12,778 nt of DNA, from NCBI GenBank assembly GCA_024278775.1, contig JAJRSP010000196.1, positions 1 through 12,778 on the forward strand, in the 5' to 3' direction. This DNA comes from Planctomycetota bacterium (lineage in GTDB: Bacteria > Planctomycetota > Phycisphaerae > UBA1845). The notes under the pieces were generated by a model. The model was given only the letters and a program-made list of their open reading frames with translations, made no database searches and was not told the origin of the DNA. The position numbers and the translations under genes were made by a program. Below are positions 1-6,806 of this stretch, piece by piece. How positions within the stretch are numbered: position 1 is the stretch's first letter; each line of letters begins with the position of its first letter.

Positions 1-1796
1 GTTACCTTCAATTCGTTCCGAACACGAGAATACGCACCGGGTCGCAACCGATGCAGAAGGAAAAGCGGGTCTGTACGCAATGGCCACTCCAGTTCGAGGC
101 GCGCCTCCGGCATGATGACCGACGCCACGGCTGCCAGCGGCAGGGTCGGAATCACGACGTTGTCAGTCCGCTTCACAGCCAATACGAACTCCCCAGGGCG
201 TTTGACCATATCTCGGGCCACGATGGCACCGTGTCGTAGTCGCGTCCCCAAGCCTTCCAACAGGGCCGGCGCAAGCTCAGGAGAGCCATCCGGCTGATAT
301 CGTGATGCCGCCAAGATCACCGGCACCCCAGACTCCTCCAAAGCTATGATGCTCGCGACGAGGTCGTCGTCGTGCGGCTGTGCGCTTTTGAAAAAGAAAT
401 CCCAGACGACCGCCCTGGGGGCCACCTCGACCAGTCGCCGCATGAGGTAGCTATGAACCGGTCGCCACGTGGGCGCGCGCAGTGATACGCCCTCCAAGCC
501 GAGAGAAGGGGCCTGAGACACAAGCACGGCCGGGGTCTCATCACCAATACCAATGAGACGCACATCCTCCCGTGTCTGCGATATCGTACCGAGTGCCGTG
601 TACTTCCCCGGCTGCTGTTCCCACTGCCCGTCTACCTGCCAACCAATCGGCATCAGCAGTGGCGCCACCCACAACACCACGCCGACGGCGGCCACAAAAG
701 ACGCGGAAAACGTAAAACGAGACCGGGTAGCCGCACCAATTGCCAGACGTTTCGCACGGTATAGCAAGCCGAGCGGCTTGGTGGACACGCGACGCTCTTC
801 GCAGTAACGAGCGATGTCATCCGCGAGGGCGGCGGCACTGGCGACACGTTGCTGCGGCTCCCACACCAGACACCGTTCCAGCAACACCCTGAGGTCGGCG
901 CCGCGGGGGAGGTGGTCCAGCTTGGGCAAATGAGGCAGTTCCTTTCGGATACGGTTGAGCAGCGCTTCGTGTACTGGTTGATCCGGCGCTCCGATCAGCG
1001 GATAGGGATAGTCGCCGTCGGTGACGATCTCATACAGAATAATGCCCAACGCCCACAGGTCGCTACGTTCGTCTATGGGGCCGGCCACGCCACCCCATGC
1101 CTGTTCGGGTGACATATACCGCAGCGTGCCAATGACATCGCCGGCGTGAGTGATGGTTTCGTGTAGCCAACTACTCCAGTCGCTCGGCTCGACGAGGCAG
1201 ATGCCGAAATCCAACACGTGCGGCTGACCGTCGGCATCCACGATGATATTACGAGGTTTGAGGTCACGATGGACGACACCGACCGCATGCGCGTCGGCCA
1301 CGGCACGGCATACCTTCTGAAACACCCGGAGCTTGTCCGTCATGTTTGGAGCGGTGTGCGCGAAGTACTCATCGAGATGAACACCCTCGACAAAGTCCAT
1401 GACGAGGTATTTCGAATCACCGGACGTTCCCGCGTCAAAGCATTTGACAACGCCGGGCGAGTCGATGCGTCGCAGGACGGCGATCTCGCGCTCAAACCGG
1501 CTGGATTCCATCTCACCGGGATAGCTCAAGATTTTCAACGCGACGATTTTCGGCGTATCGCGAAGCGACCAAGCCTTATAGACGATGCCAAAGCGACCGC
1601 GGCCCAACTCCTTGATAATGTGGCAGCCGGGAATCTCCAGCGCACGCGACTGACGACCCAGTTCAAGAAACCGATCGAGGCATTTTCGGCACTGGGCCAG
1701 ATGCCGATCTACGATGCGGGTCTGTGCGTGGGTAAGCTCGTTTTGCGTATATCGCGCGAGCTCTCCCTCAACGGGGCACGACGTTGAGTTGTCCAT
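1..1796 (-). CDS. Membrane Ser/Thr protein kinase with N-terminal HxxxCxxC zinc-binding segment and C-terminal CHASE2 sensor (partial, 3' end missing)
   Basis: Reading leftward from ATG at 1796, the frame stays open to base 1, giving 598 residues without a stop. Residues 7-45 carry C7 and H32-x3-C36-x2-C39, the pattern of zf-HC2 (anti-sigma-like) zinc domains. A complete Hanks-type kinase domain follows: glycine loop GRGRFG at 65-70, VALK with Lys88, Glu104 as the likely alpha-C Glu, HRDLKPRN at 176-183, DFG at 196-198 and SPE (APE equivalent) at 229-231. All catalytic residues are present, so it should be active. A hydrophobic segment at about 361-385 is followed by a CHASE2-like extracytoplasmic region (DVRLIGIGDE near 411-420, AVVWDFFF near 462-469, DDDL near 476-479). 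It should phosphorylate cytoplasmic proteins in response to a signal outside the inner membrane. An in-frame stop lies eight codons upstream, so the start is ATG 1796 or a GTG four codons earlier. Partners and target are unknown. Confidence 0.93.
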   Translation of the reverse strand, partial: MDNSTSCPVEGELARYTQNELTHAQTRIVDRHLAQCRKCLDRFLELGRQSRALEIPGCHIIKELGRGRFGIVYKAWSLRDTPKIVALKILSYPGEMESSRFEREIAVLRRIDSPGVVKCFDAGTSGDSKYLVMDFVEGVHLDEYFAHTAPNMTDKLRVFQKVCRAVADAHAVGVVHRDLKPRNIIVDADGQPHVLDFGICLVEPSDWSSWLHETITHAGDVIGTLRYMSPEQAWGGVAGPIDERSDLWALGIILYEIVTDGDYPYPLIGAPDQPVHEALLNRIRKELPHLPKLDHLPRGADLRVLLERCLVWEPQQRVASAAALADDIARYCEERRVSTKPLGLLYRAKRLAIGAATRSRFTFSASFVAAVGVVLWVAPLLMPIGWQVDGQWEQQPGKYTALGTISQTREDVRLIGIGDETPAVLVSQAPSLGLEGVSLRAPTWRPVHSYLMRRLVEVAPRAVVWDFFFKSAQPHDDDLVASIIALEESGVPVILAASRYQPDGSPELAPALLEGLGTRLRHGAIVARDMVKRPGEFVLAVKRTDNVVIPTLPLAAVASVIMPEARLELEWPLRTDPLFLLHRLRPGAYSRVRNELKV

Positions 1797-2296
1797 CCGG
1801 TCGAAGTCCACCGTTTATCCGTTGCTAAAAAAAGCCGACGACCCCACCGTTCCCCAAACAGCAGCCACCCGCACCTACGGCCAGCCCGCGCGAGCCCCCC
1901 TCAGAGGAGAGGGAACGCCCACCGGCTCATGCCTCCCGCCACAGAACGAGCCGTGGGGCGCAAGCGCTCTCTATACATGATCGGGTTTTGTGGCTTTCGG
2001 CGCTCACGCCTTCGGCCGCGCGATGTGGGGGACGACATTTTGAGGCTCTACGCCCTGGTGCGGATGTAAGGCACTTCAGGCGGCATCAGGGCGGGGTTCC
2101 CGGTCTTACCGGAGGATCCACCTCCCGCGTCCGTGACGATACCAAACAAACGAAACCCGAAGAATGGGGTACCCGCCACGGTCACCGATTCCGTCATGCA
2201 CCCCCGTGGTGCCTCGCGCGGGTTGTACTGGGCAGAGGATGCAGCGTCGACTAGCATAGTCTGGACGGGTATCCGGAGGATTCCCGACGGGGCCTC
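1797..2296. other. Intergenic stretch of about 500 bp between divergent genes, no supported gene
   Basis: This is the longest internal gap and separates the kinase (minus) from the hydrolase (plus), so it should hold both promoters, but I see no convincing -35/-10 pair. The minus-strand frame from about 2310 to 2048 is free of stops for some 88 codons, mostly ends its codons in G or C, and reads as a plausible C-terminus (for example GTPFFGFRLFGIVTDAGG). It has no ribosome-binding site before its only early ATG (2257) and no family I recognise. It could be a spurious frame in GC-rich DNA, a small unknown gene, or the remnant of a longer gene. A hairpin at 1918-1957 is listed separately. Confidence 0.5.
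1918..1957. repeat. Imperfect inverted repeat (hairpin) upstream of the kinase gene
   Basis: Arm CCCAC-C-GGCTC (1918-1928) pairs with GAGCC-GTGGG (1948-1957). This gives ten base pairs with one bulged C and a 19-nt loop. No T tract follows on either strand, so it does not look like an intrinsic terminator. It could be an operator or a leader structure about 120 bp upstream of the kinase start. Confidence 0.45.
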
Positions 2297-2301
2297 GGAG
2301 G
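2297..2301 (+). promoter_or_regulatory. Ribosome-binding site GGAGG that fixes the GTG start at 2308
   Basis: GGAGG lies 6 nt before GTG 2308, ideal spacing. It supports the GTG start, from which the beta-lactamase fold begins directly with the strand LTLTFLGVGSAF. Confidence 0.75.
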
Positions 2302-2307
2302 CGGGCA

Positions 2308-3192
2308 GTGCTCACGCTTACTTTTCTTGGGGTTGGCTCGGCGTTTTCCAAGCGCAATCTCCATGCCAACGCGTTACTAGAGGCTTGGTCGGGCAATCCG
2401 CAGACGCAGGAGTCTCCCGACAACAACCTGCTGATTGATTTCGGGGCGACGGGACCACTCGCCCTACACCGGCTTAAGGACTGTGACGGTTTCGGCTATC
2501 TCGACCGTGACGGGGTCATCAACTATCCGGCCATCCGAAACGTGCTCATCACACACCTCCATGCGGACCACGCCGGCGGTCTGGAAGAGCTGGCCACCCT
2601 GAACCGGCACAGCTTCGGCCTGCATGAATCGCCCGAAAAGCATCTGCCCCGGATCATCAGCTCGGCGGAGGTGCTCGAAAACCTCTGGGCGCACTCGCTC
2701 AGCGGCGCGCTCGGCGCGTCATTGGGCGGTCGGGCTCGTCTCGAAGATTATTTTCGGGTAACGCACGCCTCGGGGAAGACGGACGGGGCCACGGTACATG
2801 CCACCCTGCTCGATCGCTACGAGATCCGGTTCATCCGCGTGGACCATATCCGAATGCGTAAGCCGTACGATTGGCCGACCTTCGGCCTGCGTCTCGTGGA
2901 CCGGATTTCGGGGGACTCGGTGTTTTACTCGGGGGACGCGCGGTTCGATCCCGATCGGACGCTGGATTTCATGAGCGAGGCACGAATGATCTTTCAGGAT
3001 GTGCAGCTCACCGATGCGGCCGATGCCGTTCACGCCCTGTTGTCGGAGCTGCGCACGTTGCCTGTCGACGTGAAACGAAAGATGCGACTCTACCACTATG
3101 CCGATTCCTGGGACTGCGGGGATTATGATTTCGTCGAGGAAGAGTTCGCCGGCTTTGTGCTACCCGCACGGCGGTACGTGCTGTTCTCATAG
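2308..3192 (+). CDS. Metallo-beta-lactamase-fold hydrolase, tRNase Z/RNase BN-like
   Basis: This 294-aa protein opens with LTFLGVGSAF, the first strand typical of tRNase Z-like metallo-beta-lactamases. It carries the metal motif THLHADH at 82-88 (H83, H85, D87, H88), then DHIRM with H180, the bridging Asp in YSGDARFD (D210), and a C-terminal LYHYAD with H263. These are the expected zinc ligands, so it is probably a two-zinc phosphodiesterase or related hydrolase in the cytoplasm; there is no signal peptide. The segment FQDVQL-to-VHALLSEL (229-247) resembles the FHDxQ...GVHA stretch of relatives, with Gln230 replacing the usual His. It lacks an obvious exosite arm, so a true tRNA 3'-processing role is uncertain. 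The start is GTG with a strong GGAGG. It stands alone on the plus strand and converges with the TPR lipoprotein gene, 3 nt separating the stop codons. Confidence 0.85.
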   Translation: MLTLTFLGVGSAFSKRNLHANALLEAWSGNPQTQESPDNNLLIDFGATGPLALHRLKDCDGFGYLDRDGVINYPAIRNVLITHLHADHAGGLEELATLNRHSFGLHESPEKHLPRIISSAEVLENLWAHSLSGALGASLGGRARLEDYFRVTHASGKTDGATVHATLLDRYEIRFIRVDHIRMRKPYDWPTFGLRLVDRISGDSVFYSGDARFDPDRTLDFMSEARMIFQDVQLTDAADAVHALLSELRTLPVDVKRKMRLYHYADSWDCGDYDFVEEEFAGFVLPARRYVLFS

Positions 3193-3195
3193 GTA

Positions 3196-4413
3196 TCACG
3201 GTGCGGCTTCGTCCGGCGACGCGCGGCCCAGCCCTTCCAGTCCCTGCGCTGCCCAGACACTATCATCATTGAGTTCCGACGCCCGGCGGAAGTGATCCCG
3301 CGCGTCGTCGGTCCTCCCCTGGGAGCGGAGCACCTCGGCCAGCAAGCAGTGGGCGGTGGCATCATCATGATGCCGATCGAGATAGCGTCTCAAACGTTGC
3401 GCGGCCGCTAGGTTGTCACCGTGCCGCCATAACGCCGCTGCGTAGAGCAGTATCAAACCGGATTCGTCGGGCGCGTAGCGTAGCGCCGTTTCCGCAGCGG
3501 CGACACCGGTCGGGATATCGTTTGTTGCGAGCGCCGCCTCCGCCAAGATTCGATAGCCACGACCGGTCTTGGCCTCGCCGCGAGATTCGGGCGTCAGCCA
3601 GGAAATCGCCTTCATCGGCCGACCGGTACGGAGATAGGCGGTTGCAAGGGCGTGTCGGGGGATCGTCATGTCCACGCCGCCGGACGATTGGCTCATGACG
3701 GTCGTGAGGCTTTCGATGGCCTCTTCGTATCGGTTCGATTGGACCAACAATAGACCCAGTTCGCGTGAGGCGATGCGGCTTTCACCCAGGGCATCCAGCG
3801 CGATGCGGTATCGGCGGATGGCTCCGTCGACGTCACCAATCAGAGACGCGATATGGGCAGACAGCAGTAGCGCGCTACCGTTGTCGTCGTACCGGCCGAT
3901 AGAGGCATCCAGATGCTGCAGCGCCGTGTCGGGCCGACCCAACGCGACCAGCGATTCGGCATAGGCAATCATGTAGTCCACATTGTCGGGGGCGGCCTCG
4001 CAGGCATGCGCGTAGAAGGCGGCGGCCATATCCGTATGGCCCCGCGTCTCCGTCACCACGCCCTGCATATACGTCAAGCCCGGAGAATCCAACTGGGCCT
4101 GTCTGGCGGCCTCGATGGCACGCCGAGCCGATACTGGTTTTCCGAGTTCCAGATAGGTTTTTGCCAGCAGGACGTAGGCCGGGGTAAGCGTCGGATCGAA
4201 CGCCAGCGCCTCGGTCGCCACGACCTGTGCGTCATGAAACAGCTTGGCGTCATAGTGCTGTCGGGCTAGCTGCATCTTGAAATCCGCACGGATGTGATTC
4301 CACCGGTCCTGAGCTTGGGTTTTGGTTTCGGTCGGGGTCATGATCCGGCAACCGGCGGCTCCGACCAAACCCATCACCGTGAGACACAACACGCCGGCAT
4401 GATAATATCGCAT
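3196..4413 (-). CDS. TPR-repeat lipoprotein, last gene of the secretin module
   Basis: The ATG at 4413 is set by a perfect AAGGAGGT five bases upstream; a longer open frame reaching 4524 overlaps the secretin and is not needed. The 405-aa product starts with a short basic/hydrophobic signal (residues 1-21) ending in AAGC, a lipobox-like site with Cys22, so it is probably a lipoprotein, although Ala rather than Leu at -3 is not ideal. From about residue 40 to the end it is built of helical TPR units (such as AYVLLAKTYLELGKP near 95-110 and AHCLLAEVLRSQGRTDDA near 363-380), about nine or ten in all. It begins 22 nt after the secretin stop, so the two are very likely co-translated. TPR lipoproteins such as PilF/PilW act as pilotins for secretins; a similar role is inferred here from position and fold only. 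Confidence 0.88.
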   Translation of the reverse strand: MRYYHAGVLCLTVMGLVGAAGCRIMTPTETKTQAQDRWNHIRADFKMQLARQHYDAKLFHDAQVVATEALAFDPTLTPAYVLLAKTYLELGKPVSARRAIEAARQAQLDSPGLTYMQGVVTETRGHTDMAAAFYAHACEAAPDNVDYMIAYAESLVALGRPDTALQHLDASIGRYDDNGSALLLSAHIASLIGDVDGAIRRYRIALDALGESRIASRELGLLLVQSNRYEEAIESLTTVMSQSSGGVDMTIPRHALATAYLRTGRPMKAISWLTPESRGEAKTGRGYRILAEAALATNDIPTGVAAAETALRYAPDESGLILLYAAALWRHGDNLAAAQRLRRYLDRHHDDATAHCLLAEVLRSQGRTDDARDHFRRASELNDDSVWAAQGLEGLGRASPDEAAP

Positions 4414-4418
4414 GGGAG

Positions 4419-4426
4419 ACCTCCTT
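4419..4426 (-). promoter_or_regulatory. Perfect ribosome-binding site for the TPR lipoprotein
   Basis: AAGGAGGT on the minus strand lies 5 nt before ATG 4413, inside the 22-nt gap after the secretin stop. It is the strongest such site in the block, decides the start, and suggests high translation of the lipoprotein relative to the secretin, which has no clear site. Confidence 0.8.
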
Positions 4427-4435
4427 ACGGTCAGA

Positions 4436-6322
4436 TCAATCGTGATCAGGAAGGGTCGGCATCGCGTCGCCGGGTTCGGACTCGTCGGGTGGTGCGGGTC
4501 TGGGAATGTCGAAGTTCCGCTCATCCGGTCGATGATAGTGGGGCCGGGGGTATCCGCGTTCCCGAGCGATCAACTCGTGAATAAAAAGCCGGCTTTCGGC
4601 ATTGTCGTGATCCCAATCCGGTACGCCTGTCAGTCGTTGTCGCAGTCGCAGCGCCGGCATGAACTGCGAATTGTTGTGAATGGCGAGCTTGGCGTACCAG
4701 AGCGCTTGACCGGTATCACCCGATTCGGCGGCATCCAAAGCTTTTCGGTAGTTGGTCTGCGCGAGCCGTTCTCGCCCGTGCCACATCAAACCCTGACGCA
4801 CACCCACCCGCGCCCGTTCAATATAATCCCATTGTTTCTTTGATGCGTCGGCGTAGGCCTCGTGGTCTTTGACGACCGAAATCGTCAGCAGAATGATTAC
4901 CTCTTCCCTCGTGGTGCTGTCGGTCTCGTTGCGAAACAGCATGCCAATCCCTGGAAGTGACCCAAGCATCGGCACCTGGCCGCGTTTGTTGGTCGTCACT
5001 TCTCGAAACAGCCCACCGATGAGAATCGTCTCGCCATCACGTACGATGACGTTGGTCGTGACTTCCGTCGTTTGCTCCGAGGGGAGCCCCTGCGCGCTCA
5101 CGAATCCGACGCTGTCTTCCGGATGGAGTTCCACCCTGATGTAACCGTCATCCCCCACAAACGGGCGGAAGATCAACTGCGTGCCGGTTTCGAGGAACTG
5201 AACAGTTTGGACCGCTTGCGTTTCAGTGATCGTAGTGGTCAGGAATCCATCGCGACGACCCACGATGACCTGGCCTTTCTGCCGGTTCAGCGCCAACACC
5301 TTGGGATTTGCGACCACCGCAGTGTCGGTGACCTGTTCAAGGGCCCTGACAAACGCCGCTACGTGATCTTTGATCACACCGATGGTCAGTCCGCCACTGG
5401 GTACCGAACTGGCAAAATCGGTCTGCCCGATCGCGTTGAATTTTTCCAGACGATTTTGCGGAAGCGCCCCGAGGGTAAGATTCGTCAGACCCTGTGATGC
5501 CGCGCCGAGTAGCTCGAGATCCACACCGCCTACCATCGTGAAATCAATGCCGAGCGCGTTTTGGTCGTCGAGCTGTGCCCGAAGAATGGTCGCCTCGATC
5601 AAGACCTGTGTGGGGCGGATATCGATCTGGCGCAGAATAGACCCCACCTTATCGAGCGTACTAAGCGATGCGGTCACCACGAGAAAATCCTGCGCGGCGC
5701 TGTTCATACTGCCGCCGCCCTCGGCGTCACTGGCAAGCCCGATCTCCGAAAGCGGAGAGGCCACGATATTATCCGCACCATCGCCCTCACCGATGATCGG
5801 TGTCACATAATTCTTGGCATCCTGCGCGGTGATGTAGTTTAGCCGGAAGACGCGCGTTTCTACCTGTGTGGACGCGTCAAGACGATCCAACTCTTCGTTG
5901 GTGTAAACGAAAATGAAGTTGCCCACGCGGCGAAACCCCGCTTCATGGGGCATGAGGATCGCAGACAACGCGTCTTCAAAAGTCACGTCGTACAGGTCGG
6001 CCGTCACGGTCCCCGTCACATCCGGTGAAGCCACGATGTTACGTTGACCGCGAATCGATAGCAGCCGAAGTACGTCGGACAACGGCAGTTCGGACACGTG
6101 AAGCTGCACGGCACCGGACGAAGCCACGGTCACATCATTCCCATCAGGAATCGTAACCGCCGACGTAGCCGCACTTTGATCCGGTGCGTCCTGTGCGCGC
6201 AAGGGCTTCTGGGGCCACCCCATCGCGACGACGACCGCCAGGATGCACCGACCGCACAGACGAAACCGACGCGGTACGTGGGCCGTTGGTACACACAAAA
6301 CTGATGAGTGTCTTTTGGTCAT
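4436..6322 (-). CDS. Secretin (PilQ/GspD superfamily) with STN domain and C-terminal helical extension
   Basis: This 628-aa protein should form an outer-membrane secretin pore. A basic N-terminus and hydrophobic stretch (19-36) ending near LRA-Q44 form a signal peptide. Residues about 72-142 are a STN-like domain (VQLHVSELPLSDVLRLLS; then VTADLYDVTFEDALSAIL), followed by a ring-building N domain at about 155-235 (TRVFRLNYITAQDA ... LDKVGSILRQIDI). The secretin core spans about 237-485: VLIEATILRA, the VANPKVLALN segment, and the hallmark VPMLGSLPGIGMLFR (450-464) with EEVIILLTISVV (473-484). Residues 486-628 are an unusual extension: a TPR-like helical pair (515-565) and an acidic, Pro- and His-rich tail. 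No ribosome-binding site is visible before ATG 6322 and an in-frame stop lies just upstream, so no better start exists. It follows the 101-aa gene after 57 nt. No GspC-M or Pil genes are in the window. Confidence 0.93.
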   Translation of the reverse strand: MTKRHSSVLCVPTAHVPRRFRLCGRCILAVVVAMGWPQKPLRAQDAPDQSAATSAVTIPDGNDVTVASSGAVQLHVSELPLSDVLRLLSIRGQRNIVASPDVTGTVTADLYDVTFEDALSAILMPHEAGFRRVGNFIFVYTNEELDRLDASTQVETRVFRLNYITAQDAKNYVTPIIGEGDGADNIVASPLSEIGLASDAEGGGSMNSAAQDFLVVTASLSTLDKVGSILRQIDIRPTQVLIEATILRAQLDDQNALGIDFTMVGGVDLELLGAASQGLTNLTLGALPQNRLEKFNAIGQTDFASSVPSGGLTIGVIKDHVAAFVRALEQVTDTAVVANPKVLALNRQKGQVIVGRRDGFLTTTITETQAVQTVQFLETGTQLIFRPFVGDDGYIRVELHPEDSVGFVSAQGLPSEQTTEVTTNVIVRDGETILIGGLFREVTTNKRGQVPMLGSLPGIGMLFRNETDSTTREEVIILLTISVVKDHEAYADASKKQWDYIERARVGVRQGLMWHGRERLAQTNYRKALDAAESGDTGQALWYAKLAIHNNSQFMPALRLRQRLTGVPDWDHDNAESRLFIHELIARERGYPRPHYHRPDERNFDIPRPAPPDESEPGDAMPTLPDHD

Positions 6323-6379
6323 ACTTTTGAGCGTTCTGGAAGCCTCGCATCATGCCGCCCGGTTTCCACACACGCGGGG

Positions 6380-6685
6380 CTACTTCCCACGCCGGCGCGT
6401 CGACACTCCGAAACCCGGTTGGTTATCGGTCGCTTCCACCCGAACATGAAGCTTCCCGGACTCAAGAATCTGCTTAATATCGGAAAGGAGCTCGTTCGTG
6501 CGTCGGGCCTGCGCCACCAGTTGGCGACGCTGCTCAGCGGGGTTGGACACCTGAGCCTGCGCCACGCTCAACACAGGTTCTTGCGGTGCCCACGCCTTAA
6601 CGAAAGTCGCCACGAGGAGTACCCCGAAGATCACGTTCCACGGGCGCGGGGATCGGCGGATCGGACGGGTTGAGGCAGAAGTCAT
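6380..6685 (-). CDS. Small single-TM (signal-anchor) protein with short coiled-coil region, upstream of the secretin
   Basis: ATG 6685 has GGAG eight bases upstream, giving 101 aa; a longer frame reaching 6859 would add an Arg-rich, unlikely N-terminus. The product has a basic N-terminus (RPIRRSPRP), one hydrophobic segment at about 17-33, then a polar helix (about 50-78, EQRRQLVAQARRTNELLSDI) with the look of a short coiled coil, and a basic end (STRRRGK). It is either an inner-membrane anchored periplasmic protein or a secreted one cleaved near AQA46. I do not recognise a named family. Its place directly before the secretin (57 nt) suggests an inner-membrane partner of the pore, in the manner of GspC or PilP, but it has no recognisable HR or PDZ domain; that role is inference. 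Confidence 0.72.
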   Translation of the reverse strand: MTSASTRPIRRSPRPWNVIFGVLLVATFVKAWAPQEPVLSVAQAQVSNPAEQRRQLVAQARRTNELLSDIKQILESGKLHVRVEATDNQPGFGVSTRRRGK

Positions 6686-6806
6686 CTCGCTATCTCCTAA
6701 AAAGTGCATGGCATGCCCCCACGGCGCCCACCGCCGCGTGCGGGGTCGGGTCGGCGACACGCGCCAAGTGGAGCGGGCCCCCTTGCGAGACGTCGATCGA
6801 CCGTAG

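Noticed and set aside
1218..1787. A 189-codon plus-strand open frame
   Set aside because: It is antisense to the kinase domain, whose catalytic motifs are on the minus strand; its translation has no recognisable domain.
1827..1833. Run of seven T on the minus strand upstream of the kinase, considered as an intrinsic terminator
   Set aside because: No inverted repeat precedes the run, so there is no stem to form a terminator.
2106..2438. Open frames on both strands of about 100 codons overlapping the start of the hydrolase
   Set aside because: No ribosome-binding site or family resemblance, and they overlap the hydrolase, which has a clear GGAGG and the complete metallo-beta-lactamase motifs.
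4414..4524. Longer start for the TPR lipoprotein (37 extra residues)
   Set aside because: It would overlap the secretin gene and bury the signal peptide and the perfect AAGGAGGT before ATG 4413.
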